From the NCBI GenBank assembly GCA_023422775.1, contig JAFAGM010000063.1, positions 1 to 64,000 of the forward strand: DNA of 64,000 nucleotides, read 5' to 3'. Positions 16,525-25,471 of the stretch are shown here, one piece after another. Under the pieces are notes generated by a model. That model saw only the letters and a program-made list of their open reading frames with translations. It was not told the DNA's origin and did no database searches. Source of the stretch: Pseudomonadota bacterium. GTDB lineage: Bacteria > Pseudomonadota > Alphaproteobacteria > Rhizobiales > Xanthobacteraceae. The translations under genes and the position numbers were made by a program. Positions within the stretch are counted from its first letter, which is position 1; every line of letters begins with the position of its first letter.

Positions 16525-17309
16525 TGCTGGCGCTGGACCGCGTGGGCAAGACCTATCCGAACGGCGTCCACGCGCTGGAACGCTTCTCGGCCGATATCAA
16601 GCCGGGCGAAATCGTCGCCATCATCGGCGGTTCCGGCTGCGGAAAATCGACGCTGCTTCGCGCGATCGCCGGTCTCGATCGCGCCACATCAGGCACTGTG
16701 GTTCTCGACGGCGCGGTCATCACGGCGCCGCATGCCAAGATCGGCATCATCTTCCAGGAGCCGCGCCTGCTGCCCTGGCTCAGCGTCGCCGACAATATCG
16801 GCTTCGGCCTGTCGGAGCTCTCGGCTGACGCGCGGCGCGAGAAGGTTGCGCGCGCGCTGGCGCGGGTCGGCCTCGCGGACAAGGCGAAGGCCTGGCCGCG
16901 CGAACTCTCCGGCGGGCAGGCGCAACGCGTGGCGATTGCGCGCGCGCTGGTGCCGCAGCCGGAAGTGCTGCTGCTCGACGAGCCATTCTCCGCGCTTGAC
17001 GCCTTCACCCGGCGGGACCTGCAGGACCACCTCCTCGATCTCTGGAACGACACAAGGCCGACCCTCATCCTGGTCACGCATGACGTCGACGAGGCCGTGG
17101 TGCTGGCGGACCGCGTGCTGGTGATGCGCCCGCGGCCGGGGCGGCTGTTCGAGGAGATCAAGATCAATCTCGCCCGGCCGCGCGACCGAAATTCGCCGCT
17201 GTTCGACAATTTCAAGCGCCGCGTGCTGACTGCGCTCGACCGCTCTCTCGACCGCAATGTGCCCGACGCCGATGCCAAATCGACCGCCGGCGAGGCGATG
17301 TGGTGGTGA
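16524..17309 (+). CDS. sulfonate-type ABC transporter ATP-binding protein
   Basis: This 261-residue ATPase powers the importer encoded by the two preceding genes. The Walker A motif is GGSGCGKST (residues 35-43), the signature is LSGGQAQRVAIARAL, and Walker B is VLLLDEPFSALD, followed by the H-loop THDVDEAV. The order and spacing match the SsuB/TauB/NrtD group. The start is the ATG at 16524, which overlaps the permease stop. A long frame upstream of it is only the shadow of the permease gene. The C-terminal 40 residues beyond the ATPase fold (DRSLDRNVPDADAK) are variable in the family. Confidence 0.92.
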   Translation: MLALDRVGKTYPNGVHALERFSADIKPGEIVAIIGGSGCGKSTLLRAIAGLDRATSGTVVLDGAVITAPHAKIGIIFQEPRLLPWLSVADNIGFGLSELSADARREKVARALARVGLADKAKAWPRELSGGQAQRVAIARALVPQPEVLLLDEPFSALDAFTRRDLQDHLLDLWNDTRPTLILVTHDVDEAVVLADRVLVMRPRPGRLFEEIKINLARPRDRNSPLFDNFKRRVLTALDRSLDRNVPDADAKSTAGEAMWW

Positions 17310-17366
17310 CAGCGCCACGATTTCGCACTAAATCGGCGTGGAAATAAGAACAACCGGGAGACGAAG

Positions 17367-17876
17367 ATGGACGCCGCTGAACTCCGCGCTATGCAGGCCC
17401 CGATCAAGGAACGCTACAAGTCGGATCCCTCGGCTGCCGTCATCACGCTGAAGGCCAAGGGCTCGATCGACAATGAAGGCATCGCCTGCAAGGTCGAGAC
17501 CGGCCGCGCGCTGGCGGTGGCGGGCCTGCATCCCGCGACCGGCGGCTCCGGGTTGGAACTGTGCTCCGGCGACATGCTGCTCGAAGCGCTGGTCGCCTGC
17601 GCCGGCGTGACGCTGAAGTCGGTGGCGACCGCCGTTGAAGTTCCCTTGAAGGCCGGCAACGTCATCGCCGAAGGCGACCTCGATTTTCGCGGTACGCTCG
17701 GCGTCGACAAGGAAGCCCCGGTCGGTTTCGAGGAGATCCGCCTGCGCTTCGAAGTCGGCACCGACGCGCCGCAGGACAAGCTCGATCTGCTGCTCAAGCT
17801 CACCGAACGCTATTGCGTGGTCTATCAGACCATCAAGAACGGCCCGAAGGTTTCGGTGTCGATGAAGCGGGTGTAG
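17367..17876 (+). CDS. OsmC family peroxiredoxin-like protein
   Basis: The protein has 169 residues. Members of the OsmC/Ohr family reduce organic or inorganic peroxides with two redox cysteines. Here one cysteine sits in GLELCSGDMLLEALVACAGVTLKS, which contains both Cys residues (LCSGD and VACAG) where the family places them; the second lies at the start of the central helix. There is no signal peptide. Family subtypes are hard to separate by eye, so I do not name it Ohr. It follows the transporter operon by 57 bases on the same strand, and a functional link is not evident. Confidence 0.8.
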   Translation: MDAAELRAMQAPIKERYKSDPSAAVITLKAKGSIDNEGIACKVETGRALAVAGLHPATGGSGLELCSGDMLLEALVACAGVTLKSVATAVEVPLKAGNVIAEGDLDFRGTLGVDKEAPVGFEEIRLRFEVGTDAPQDKLDLLLKLTERYCVVYQTIKNGPKVSVSMKRV

Positions 17877-17892
17877 CCGATATCTCAACCTC

Positions 17893-17983
17893 CGTCATGC
17901 CCGGGCTTGTCCCGGGCATCCACGTCCTTAATTTGACCAATAAGCAAAAAGACGTGGATGGCCGGGTCAAGCCCGGCCATGAC
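17893..17983. repeat. CCCGGGC-type palindromic repeat (GTCATGCCCGGGC family), copy 1
   Basis: The element begins CGTCATGCCCGGGCTTGTCCCGGGCATCC-like and ends with GACGTGGATGGCCGGGTC then CCCGGCCATGAC. Copies occur at 51410-51564 and, as a short half, at 26403-26435. It sits just before the start of the membrane-protein gene and yields an artefactual in-frame start upstream (MAGSSPAMT). Confidence 0.85.
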
Positions 17984-17987
17984 AACC

Positions 17988-18788
17988 ATGGAAATCTCCC
18001 CCGAACTCGCCTTCATACTCACGCTCGGCCTGCGCATGGCGATCACGGCGGCGTTCGTGGTGACGGCCTCCGTCGTCACCGAGCGATCGGGACCGGTGAT
18101 CGGCGCGTTGATCGCGACGTTGCCGATTTCGGCGGGGCCGTCCTACGTGTTCCTCGCGCTCGACCATGATGCGGCGTTCATCGCTGAGGGCGCGCTTGCA
18201 AGCCTGCCGATCAACGCCGCCACGATCTTCCTGGGGCTGACCTATGTCGTGCTGGCACAGCGCCATGGCGCGTTGCCGAGCTGCACCGCGGCGGTGGCGG
18301 TGTGGCTCGTGCTCGCCGCGATCATCCGCTCGGTGCCATGGTCGCTGGCGGGCGGGCTGATCGTGAACGCCATCGCTTTCGGCGTCTGCGTGCCGCTGCT
18401 CGCGCGCTATCGCCACGCGAAGATGCCACCGATCCGGCGGCGGTGGTACGACATTCCGCTGCGGGCGTCGCTGGTCGCAACACTTGTCGCGACCGTGGTG
18501 ACGACCTCGAGCTGGGTCGGCCCCAAAGTCAGCGGCATGATCGCGCTGTTTCCGATCGTGTTCACGTCGATGATGCTGATCCTGCATCCACGCATCGGCG
18601 GCCCGCCGACGGCGGCCGTGCTGGCGAACAGCGCCTGGGGACTGATCGGACTCGGCATCGCGATATCGGTTCTGCATGTGGCGGCATTGCAGTTCGGCTC
18701 GGCGATCGGGCTGAGCCTGGCGTTGGCGACCTGCGTGGGATGGAATCTCGGCCTGTGGTGGCTCGGGCGAAGGAAGGCCGCGGCCTAG
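17988..18788 (+). CDS. uncharacterised multi-pass membrane protein
   Basis: I do not recognise a specific function. The 266-residue protein has about eight to nine hydrophobic helices, starting with MEISPELAFILTLGLRMAIT and including IGALIATLPISAGPSYVFL and KVSGMIALFPIVFTSMMLIL. Its halves look weakly similar (PVIGALIATLPISAGPS versus PKVSGMIALFPIVFTS), suggesting an internal duplication. The ATG at 17988 was chosen because anything upstream derives from the repeat. It converges with mutS over another palindromic repeat. It could be a transporter or a membrane protein of unknown function. Confidence 0.75.
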   Translation: MEISPELAFILTLGLRMAITAAFVVTASVVTERSGPVIGALIATLPISAGPSYVFLALDHDAAFIAEGALASLPINAATIFLGLTYVVLAQRHGALPSCTAAVAVWLVLAAIIRSVPWSLAGGLIVNAIAFGVCVPLLARYRHAKMPPIRRRWYDIPLRASLVATLVATVVTTSSWVGPKVSGMIALFPIVFTSMMLILHPRIGGPPTAAVLANSAWGLIGLGIAISVLHVAALQFGSAIGLSLALATCVGWNLGLWWLGRRKAAA

Positions 18789-18792
18789 CCGC

Positions 18793-18877
18793 CGTCATTG
18801 CGAGGAGCGAAGCGACGAAGCAATCCATCTGTCTGCGCGTGAGGAGGGATGGATTGCTTCGCTTCGCTCGCAATGGC
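18793..18877. repeat. CATTGCGAGGAGC palindromic repeat, copy 2 of 3
   Basis: Same family as 11536-11620, with arms GTCATTGCGAGGAGCGAAGC and the complementary GCTTCGCTTCGCTCGCAATG. It again lies between the 3' ends of two convergent genes, here the membrane-protein gene and mutS. Confidence 0.92.
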
Positions 18878-18889
18878 GGCGCGCGGGTC

Positions 18890-21637
18890 TCAGCTCTTCG
18901 GAAGCTTCGCCTTCAGCGCATACAGCGCGTCCAGCGCCTCGCGCGGCGACATTTCATCGGGGTGCAGCGCCTTGACAGCTTCCATCAGTAGCTCCGCCTC
19001 GCTCGGTGGCGCGGGCTCGGCGGCGGCGCGGGAGGGGACGGCGAACAGCGGCAGGTCGTCGGCGAGCGCACGCGCGGTCTGGCCGCGGTCCTGCGCTTCG
19101 AGCTTGGCCAGCACCGATTTGGCGCGCGTGATCACCGCCGGCGGAAGGCCTGCGAGCTTCGCGACCTGGATGCCGTAGGAGCGGTCGGCCGAACCCGGCA
19201 GTACTTCATGCAGGAACACGACGTCGCCCTGCCATTCCTTGACGCGCACGGTGGCGTTGAACATTCGCGGCAGCTTGGCGGAGAGGGCGGTCAGTTCGTG
19301 ATAATGCGTGGCGAACAGCGCGCGGCAGCGGTTGGCTTCATGCAGATGCTCGATCGCGGCCCACGCGATCGACAGGCCGTCGAACGTCGCCGTGCCGCGG
19401 CCGATCTCGTCGAGGATCACCAGCGAGCGTTCGCTGGCCTGGTTGAGGATGACGGCGGTCTCGACCATCTCGACCATGAAGGTCGATCGGCCGCGCGCGA
19501 GGTCATCAGCGGCACCGACGCGGGAGAACAGGCGATCGACGACGCCAATTCTCGCCCGTGACGCCGGCACGTAGGAGCCGATCTGCGCCATCAGCGCGAT
19601 CAACGCATTCTGGCGCAGGAAGGTGGACTTACCCGCCATGTTGGGGCCGGTGATCAGCCAGATCTGGCCGGATTTTTGCGCAGGTCCCGGCGAGAGATCG
19701 CAGGCATTGGCGATGAACGGCTGGCCGTCGCGCTTCAGCGCCTGTTCGACCACGGGGTGCCGGCCGCCCTCGACCGCAAAGCCCAGCGACGCGTCAACCT
19801 CCGGCCGCACGTAATTGTCATCGACCGCGAGCTTCGCCAGCGCAGTCGCGACATCGAGCAGCGCGAAGGCGTGCGCGGCGGCGCGCAGATCGTCGCCGGC
19901 GGCCAGCGCCATGGCGCAGAGCCGCTCAAAAATTTCCAGTTCCAGCCCGAGCGCGCGGTCGCCGGCGTTGGCGATCTTGGCCTCGATCTCGCCGAGTTCG
20001 GACGTCGTGAAGCGAACCTGGCCGGCCAGGGTCTGGCGATGGATGAAGGTCGCATTCAGCGGCGGCGCCATCAGCCGGTCGCCGTGCTGCGCCGTGACCT
20101 CGACGAAATAGCCGAGCACGTTGTTATGCCGGATCTTGAGCGCCTTGACGCCGGTATCCTCGGCGTAGCGCGCCTGCATCGCGGCGACGACAAGACGGGA
20201 GGCGTCGCGCAAATTGCGGCTTTCGTCGAGCGCGGGCTCGTAGCCCTCGCGAATGAAGCCGCCATCGCGCTTGATCAGCGGCAATTGTTCGGCCAGCGCG
20301 CGCTCGAATTCGCGGGCGAGATCGCGGGAGGGACGGCGCAGTGCCTCCATCACGGCCACGATCTCCGGCGGCGGCGCCTCGATCTGCGCCAGCCGCGCCA
20401 ATGCCTGGTCTGCCGCGAGGATACCATCGCGCAAGCCCGCAAGATCGCGCGGGCCGCCGCGTCCGACCGACAGTCGCGCCAGCGCGCGCGACATGTCGGG
20501 GGCAGCCTTGAGTGTGGTGCGGACATCGTCACGCGCGGCGCTATCGGCAACGAACGTCGCAATCGCATCCAGCCGCCGCGCGATCGCCGCGCTGTCGGTA
20601 AGCGGCGCGGCGAGGCGCTGCGCCAGCAGCCGCGATCCGGCGGCGGTGACGGTGCAATCGATCGCATCGAGCAGCGATCCGCGCCGCTCGCCCGCCAGCG
20701 TGCGCGTCAATTCGAGGTTGGCGCGGGTGGCGGGATCGATCGCCATTGTCGTGCCGGCGGCTTCGCGCGCCGGCGGCGACAGCGGCGGACGTTTGCCGAC
20801 CTGCGTGCGGTCGATATAGGTAACGGCGGCGGCGGCAGCAGTCGCCTCCAGCCGCGACATCGCGGCGAGGCCGTCCATGGTCGCGACCGCGAAATAATCG
20901 CACAGCCGCCGCTCGGCGGTGGCGCCGTCGAAGACGTCGCGGGTCAGCGGCGTCACCGAGGGCAGTTCGCGCAATAGAGGGCCGAGATCGGCATCGCCAT
21001 AGAGCGCGTCGGTGACGATCACTTCATTGGGATTGATCCGCGCCAGCGTCGCCGCGAGTTCCGCGGTCGAGCATTCCGTCACCATGAACTCGGACGTGGA
21101 AATGTCGATCCAGGCGAGGCCGACGCGGTCGCCGCCGCTCGATCCACGGGCGCGAGCTATCGCCAGCAGATAATTGTTGGTGCGGGCGTCGAGCAGCGTG
21201 TCTTCGGTCAGCGTGCCCGGCGTCACCAGCCGCACCACGCCGCGGGCCACCGGGCCCTTGTTGCCGCGGGCGCGGGCGGCAGCCGGATTCTCGGTCTGCT
21301 CGCACACCGCGACCCTGTGGCCCGCGTTGATCAGGCGGTGCAGATAGTCCTCGGAACGCTCCACCGGCACGCCGCACATCGGGATATCCATGCCCTGATG
21401 CTTGCCGCGCTTGGTCAAGACGATGCCGAGCGACTTGGAGGCGATCTCGGCGTCCTCGAAGAACAATTCGTAGAAATCGCCCATCCGGTAGAAGAGCAAG
21501 AGCCCGGGATGGGCGGCCTTGATCTCCAGATACTGTTCCATCATCGGCGTGACGCGCGAATTTGCGTCGGCGGCCGGTGCGGCTTCGGGGAGCGCGGGGG
21601 CGGGGATGGATTGCTGGATCGTCATTGCGGGCGGCAA
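18890..21637 (-). CDS. mutS: DNA mismatch repair protein MutS
   Basis: MutS (915 residues) recognises base mismatches after replication and recruits MutL. The N-terminal mismatch-binding motif is MGDFYELFFEDA, with Phe55 and Glu57 contacting the mismatch. The C-terminal ATPase has Walker A GPNMAGKST (residues 664-672), Walker B LVILDEIGRGT and a THYHELT switch. A connector and lever region separates them. The length is normal. The start may be residue 1 at 21637 or the second Met at 21625 (MTIQQSIPAP). On the other side it faces pcaF divergently, with about 168 bp between the two starts. Confidence 0.97.
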   Translation of the reverse strand: MPPAMTIQQSIPAPALPEAAPAADANSRVTPMMEQYLEIKAAHPGLLLFYRMGDFYELFFEDAEIASKSLGIVLTKRGKHQGMDIPMCGVPVERSEDYLHRLINAGHRVAVCEQTENPAAARARGNKGPVARGVVRLVTPGTLTEDTLLDARTNNYLLAIARARGSSGGDRVGLAWIDISTSEFMVTECSTAELAATLARINPNEVIVTDALYGDADLGPLLRELPSVTPLTRDVFDGATAERRLCDYFAVATMDGLAAMSRLEATAAAAAVTYIDRTQVGKRPPLSPPAREAAGTTMAIDPATRANLELTRTLAGERRGSLLDAIDCTVTAAGSRLLAQRLAAPLTDSAAIARRLDAIATFVADSAARDDVRTTLKAAPDMSRALARLSVGRGGPRDLAGLRDGILAADQALARLAQIEAPPPEIVAVMEALRRPSRDLAREFERALAEQLPLIKRDGGFIREGYEPALDESRNLRDASRLVVAAMQARYAEDTGVKALKIRHNNVLGYFVEVTAQHGDRLMAPPLNATFIHRQTLAGQVRFTTSELGEIEAKIANAGDRALGLELEIFERLCAMALAAGDDLRAAAHAFALLDVATALAKLAVDDNYVRPEVDASLGFAVEGGRHPVVEQALKRDGQPFIANACDLSPGPAQKSGQIWLITGPNMAGKSTFLRQNALIALMAQIGSYVPASRARIGVVDRLFSRVGAADDLARGRSTFMVEMVETAVILNQASERSLVILDEIGRGTATFDGLSIAWAAIEHLHEANRCRALFATHYHELTALSAKLPRMFNATVRVKEWQGDVVFLHEVLPGSADRSYGIQVAKLAGLPPAVITRAKSVLAKLEAQDRGQTARALADDLPLFAVPSRAAAEPAPPSEAELLMEAVKALHPDEMSPREALDALYALKAKLPKS

Positions 21638-21805
21638 ACTACAAAATTTCGTCGGCCGGGTCCTATTGGTTTGCAGCCGGAATCCACGTTTTCCCCCGTC
21701 CTCCCGACGACGGGTGTCGATTGACCTGCAACGGGCACGCTCCTAAAACTCACCGTCCATTCCAGCGGAACAACGCCAAAGGCGCGGCATTCAGGGAGAG
21801 ATTCA

Positions 21806-23014
21806 ATGCGTGATGTGTATATTTGCGATGCCGTCCGGACCCCGATCGGCCGTTTCGGCGGCTCGCTCGCCAAGGTGCGCGCCGACGATCTGGCCGCTGT
21901 TCCGATCAAGGCGCTGATGGCGAAGCATCCCGGGCTCGACTGGTCGCAGGTCGACGAGGTGTTTTTCGGCTGCGCCAACCAGGCCGGCGAGGATAACCGC
22001 AACGTTGCGCGCATGGCGCTGCTGCTCGCAGGCATGCCGGACACGGTTCCCGGCCAGACCCTCAATCGCCTCTGCGCATCCGGCCTCGACGCGGTCGGCG
22101 CCGCCGGTCGCGCGATCCGCGCCGGCGAGATCGACTTCGCGATTGCCGGCGGGGTCGAATCCATGACCCGCGCGCCGTTCGTGATGGGCAAGGCGCCGGA
22201 AGCGTTCGCGCGCTCGGCCGACATCTACGACACCACCATCGGCTGGCGCTTCATCAATCCGCTGATGAAGGCGCAGTACGGCGTCGACGCGATGCCGGAG
22301 ACCGGCGAGAATGTCGCCGAGGAATTCCAGGTGTCGCGCGCCGACCAGGATGCGATGGCAATCCGCTCGCAGCAGCGCGCGGGGGCGGCAATCGCGGCCG
22401 GTTACTTCGCCGAGGAAATCACACCTGTTTCGGTGCCGGGCGGCAAGGCCGGACCCGTGATCGTCGACAAGGACGAGCATCCGCGTCCCGAAACCACGCT
22501 GGAGGGCCTCGCCAAGCTGAAGCCGATCGTGCGCAATCCCGGCACGGTGACGGCGGGCAATGCTTCCGGCGTCAACGACGGCGCGGCCGCGATGATCCTG
22601 GCTTCCGAGGCCGCCGTGAAGAAGCACGGACTGACGCCGCGGGCGCGCATCCTCGGGCTGGCGTCGGCCGCGGTGCCGCCGCGCATCATGGGCATCGGCC
22701 CGGTGCCGGCGACCCGCAAGCTGATGGAGCGCCTCGGCATCAAGATCTCTGACTTCGATTTGATCGAGCTCAATGAAGCCTTCGCCTCGCAGGGAATAGC
22801 CTGCCTGCGGCAACTGGGTGTCAAGGACGACGCCGACTTCGTCAACCCGCATGGCGGCGCAATTGCGCTCGGCCATCCGCTCGGCATGAGCGGCGCGCGG
22901 CTGGCGTTGACGGCGGTGCACGGCATGGAGAAGCGGGGCGGGAAGCTTGCCCTGGCAACCATGTGCGTCGGCGTCGGCCAGGGCGTTGCGGTCGCCATCG
23001 AAAAGCTGAACTGA
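21806..23014 (+). CDS. pcaF: 3-oxoadipyl-CoA thiolase
   Basis: This 402-residue thiolase is assigned to PcaF because it lies directly before pcaH and pcaG. PcaF cleaves 3-oxoadipyl-CoA to succinyl-CoA and acetyl-CoA, the last step of the beta-ketoadipate route. The nucleophile is Cys90 (LNRLCASGLDAV), the general base is in GGAIALGHPLGMSG, and the second cysteine is in LATMCVGVGQG. A good ribosome site (GGGAGAG) precedes the ATG at 21806. Sequence alone would also allow acetyl-CoA acetyltransferase, and a second thiolase (phaA) lies at 49.2 kb. The intervening pathway enzymes pcaB, pcaC, pcaD and pcaIJ are not in the window. Confidence 0.85.
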   Translation: MRDVYICDAVRTPIGRFGGSLAKVRADDLAAVPIKALMAKHPGLDWSQVDEVFFGCANQAGEDNRNVARMALLLAGMPDTVPGQTLNRLCASGLDAVGAAGRAIRAGEIDFAIAGGVESMTRAPFVMGKAPEAFARSADIYDTTIGWRFINPLMKAQYGVDAMPETGENVAEEFQVSRADQDAMAIRSQQRAGAAIAAGYFAEEITPVSVPGGKAGPVIVDKDEHPRPETTLEGLAKLKPIVRNPGTVTAGNASGVNDGAAAMILASEAAVKKHGLTPRARILGLASAAVPPRIMGIGPVPATRKLMERLGIKISDFDLIELNEAFASQGIACLRQLGVKDDADFVNPHGGAIALGHPLGMSGARLALTAVHGMEKRGGKLALATMCVGVGQGVAVAIEKLN

Positions 23015-23023
23015 CGCCCACGG

Positions 23024-23125
23024 CGTCATTCCGGGGCGATGCGCAGCATCGAACTACGGCGCGCAAATGCGCGCCTGAGAATCTCGAGGTTCCGGGTTCG
23101 CGCTTTGCGCGCCCCGGAACGACGA
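23024..23125. repeat. CCGGGGCG-type palindromic repeat between pcaF and pcaH
   Basis: The left part (GTCATTCCGGGGCG) is complemented by GCCCCGGAACGAC at the right end; inner blocks GCGCGCAAATGCGCGC and GGTTCCGGG add further pairing. It resembles the intergenic elements common in Bradyrhizobium and separates pcaF from pcaH, so the two may be expressed separately. Confidence 0.7.
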
Positions 23126-23166
23126 TGATGGAGCGGGAATAACAAAACAGCGCTTTTCCGGTTTAG

Positions 23167-23179
23167 TTATATCATATAA
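23167..23179. promoter_or_regulatory. AT-rich palindrome upstream of pcaH
   Basis: TTATATCATATAA is a 13-bp perfect odd palindrome in an otherwise GC-rich region, 50 bases before the pcaH ATG. It could be part of the promoter (a -10-like AT tract) or a repressor site controlling pcaHG. No regulator gene is adjacent. Confidence 0.4.
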
Positions 23180-23228
23180 TGATCTGGGCGGCGCTAACCG
23201 GCCAAGCAAGGTCTGGGAGGAATTCGTC

Positions 23229-23930
23229 ATGACATTGCTCTATCCGCTGCAATCGCTGGCGGCGCATCCGCCGCGGCTGTCACCTGGCTACAAGAGCACG
23301 GTAAAGCGTTCGCCCTCGAAGCCGCTGATCCCGATGCGCCACACGCTGTCGGAACTGACGGGGCCGGTCTATGGCCACGAGACAGTGCGCGAGAATGACC
23401 ACGATCTCACGCTGCAAGGCAAGGGCGAGCCGATCGGCGAGCGCATCATCGTGCACGGCCATGTGCTCGATGAAGACGGCCGCGGCGTGCCGAACACGCT
23501 GGTCGAACTATGGCAAGCCAATGCCTGCGGCCGCTATGTCCACGTCGTCGATCAGCATCCGGCGCCGCTCGATCCCAACTTCACCGGCGCCGGCCGGGCA
23601 CAGTCGGATGCGCAAGGTTACTACCGCTTCGTCACGATCAAGCCCGGCGCCTATCCCTGGGGCAATCACCACAACGCCTGGCGGCCGGCCCATATCCACT
23701 TCTCGGTGTTCGGCCATTCCTTCGTCTCGCGTCTGGTGACGCAGATGTATTTCCCCGGCGATCCGCTGTTTCCGTTCGATCCGATCTTCAATTCGGTCAC
23801 CGACGAGAAGGCGCGCAACCGGATGATCTCGTCGTTCGATCTGGAGAACACCAGGCCGGATTGGGCGCTGTGTTACCGCTTCAACATTGTGCTGCGCGGG
23901 CGCAACGCCACGCCGATGGAGACCAAGTAA
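23229..23930 (+). CDS. pcaH: protocatechuate 3,4-dioxygenase beta chain
   Basis: PcaH (233 residues) carries the non-haem iron of protocatechuate 3,4-dioxygenase, which cleaves protocatechuate between its hydroxyl groups to give 3-carboxy-cis,cis-muconate. The iron-binding region is visible as GAYPWGNHHNAWRPAHIHFS with the tyrosine and two histidines of the family; a second tyrosine precedes it. The HVLDEDGRGVPNTLVELWQA motif is typical of intradiol dioxygenases. It ends at 23930 and pcaG begins in the next base, so the two subunits are made in a tightly coupled way. The length fits the family. Confidence 0.95.
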   Translation: MTLLYPLQSLAAHPPRLSPGYKSTVKRSPSKPLIPMRHTLSELTGPVYGHETVRENDHDLTLQGKGEPIGERIIVHGHVLDEDGRGVPNTLVELWQANACGRYVHVVDQHPAPLDPNFTGAGRAQSDAQGYYRFVTIKPGAYPWGNHHNAWRPAHIHFSVFGHSFVSRLVTQMYFPGDPLFPFDPIFNSVTDEKARNRMISSFDLENTRPDWALCYRFNIVLRGRNATPMETK

Positions 23931-24536
23931 GTGTCGCAGGCCAAACCGGACGGCATCACCCCGTCGCAAACCGTCGGTCCCTATTTCGCCTATGGCTTGA
24001 CGCCGGGCGACAAATACGACTGGAACGACGCGTTCAGCAACAACCTGGTGACGCCGGATACGTCGGGCGAGCGCATTCGCGTCGAGGGCAGGGTGTTCGA
24101 CGGCGACGGCGCGATCGTACCCGACTGCATGCTGGAGATCTGGCAGGCGGACGCGCAGGGACGGTTCTCCGACCCGCAGGACAAGCGGGCGCTTCCGAAC
24201 TCGTCATTCAAGGGATTCGGCCGCATCGGCACCGATGCGAACGGTGCTTACGCATTCGACACCATCAAGCCGGGCGCCGTGCCCGATCCCGACGGCAAGC
24301 CGCAGGCGCCGCATATCGTGCTCGCGGTGTATGCGCGCGGCATGCTGCTGCATCTCTATTCCCGGATCTATTTCGACGGCGAGGCCGCCAATGCCGCCGA
24401 TCCGGTGCTGGCGCTGGTGCCGGCCGATCGCCGCGCCACGCTGATCGCGGCGCGGCAACCGGGCAGCGGCAGCGCGGTCTATCGCTTCGACATCCATCTG
24501 CAGGGCGACAACGAAACTGTGTTCTTCGACGTCTGA
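23931..24536 (+). CDS. pcaG: protocatechuate 3,4-dioxygenase alpha chain
   Basis: PcaG (201 residues) is the non-catalytic partner subunit that pairs with PcaH. The sequence keeps the intradiol fold, with GITPSQTVGPYFAYGL at the N-terminus and CMLEIWQADAQGRF, but lacks the full set of iron ligands. The start is a GTG immediately after the pcaH stop (TAA then GTG), consistent with translational coupling. The C-terminal YRFDIHLQGDNETVFFDV matches the family. Downstream lies the quinate/shikimate-dehydrogenase-like gene after 23 bases. Confidence 0.94.
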   Translation: MSQAKPDGITPSQTVGPYFAYGLTPGDKYDWNDAFSNNLVTPDTSGERIRVEGRVFDGDGAIVPDCMLEIWQADAQGRFSDPQDKRALPNSSFKGFGRIGTDANGAYAFDTIKPGAVPDPDGKPQAPHIVLAVYARGMLLHLYSRIYFDGEAANAADPVLALVPADRRATLIAARQPGSGSAVYRFDIHLQGDNETVFFDV

Positions 24537-24559
24537 CCGGCGTTCGATTGCCGCGGGAC

Positions 24560-25435
24560 ATGGCGTTGATGGTTCAATCCCGAAACCGCGAAAAATTCCT
24601 GACCGGGCTGATCGGTGCGCCGATTGCGCAGTCTGCGGCGCCGGCCATGCATGAACAGGCTGCCGCGGCGCTGGGCGTTCGCTGCCACTATCAACTGATC
24701 GAGGTCGCGGGCGCCGATGCGGCTACCCTGCGCGAACTGCTCGACGGCGTCAGGCGCCTTGGCTTCGCCGGCGTCAACGTCACCTTCCCCTACAAGGAAG
24801 CCGTGATCCCGCTGCTGGACGAGATGTCGCCGGATGCGCGCACCATCGGCGCGGTCAACACCGTCGTCGTTCGCGATGGGCGGCTGATCGGCTACAACAC
24901 CGACAGCAGCGGCTTCGCCCGCGCGATCGGCGACCTGGTTGCCGGCTCGAAACATGGCGCGGTCGCGCTGATCGGCGCCGGCGGCGTCGGCAAGGCGATC
25001 GCGTTCGCGCTGGCGCGCCTTGGCGTCGCCGAACTCACGATTTTCGACGCCGACCGCGCCAGGGCCGAGGCGTTGTCGTCTCAACTGCACGGCCGTCTGC
25101 AAGCGCGCGTTGCCGATGACGTTGCCGGAGCGTTGCGGGGCGTCGCCGGCGTGGTCAACGGAACGCCGATCGGCATGCTGCCGGACCGCGGCATGGCGGT
25201 GCCGGAGGCGCTGCTGCATCGTGGTTTGTGGGTGGCCGACGCGGTCTACACGCCGCTATGGACGCCGCTGCTACTTGCCGCGAAAGAAAAGGGCGCCGGC
25301 GTCATGACCGGACGCGATCTCGCTGTCTATCAGGCCGCCGATGCCTTCGAGCTCTTTACCGGCCTGAAGCCGCCAGTTGATGTGATCGGAAATGCGTTCG
25401 ACGCCGTGATGGCGAGCCGGTATCCTGCGGCATGA
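24560..25435 (+). CDS. shikimate/quinate dehydrogenase-like protein (catabolic type)
   Basis: The 291-residue protein has the AroE fold: an N-terminal substrate domain, catalytic Lys79 (VNVTFPYKEAV) and Asp115 (GYNTDSSGF), then a GAGGVGKAIAFALA dinucleotide site (139-152). Two features suggest the quinate/shikimate dehydrogenase branch rather than biosynthetic AroE. First, the usual Ser-x-Ser (GNPIAHSKSP) is Ser25-x-Ala27 here (APIAQSAAPAMHEQ). Second, the C-terminal half (VNGTPIGMLPDRG and QAADAFELFTGLKP) recalls QsuD-type enzymes. Position directly behind pcaHG fits entry of quinate or shikimate to protocatechuate. This remains inference; aroE is the fallback name. The start at 24560 is favoured; an ATG at 24569 is an alternative. 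Confidence 0.75.
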   Translation: MALMVQSRNREKFLTGLIGAPIAQSAAPAMHEQAAAALGVRCHYQLIEVAGADAATLRELLDGVRRLGFAGVNVTFPYKEAVIPLLDEMSPDARTIGAVNTVVVRDGRLIGYNTDSSGFARAIGDLVAGSKHGAVALIGAGGVGKAIAFALARLGVAELTIFDADRARAEALSSQLHGRLQARVADDVAGALRGVAGVVNGTPIGMLPDRGMAVPEALLHRGLWVADAVYTPLWTPLLLAAKEKGAGVMTGRDLAVYQAADAFELFTGLKPPVDVIGNAFDAVMASRYPAA

Positions 25436-25471
25436 CGATGATTGCTGTGGCGTCGCGGTACTGGATGAATA

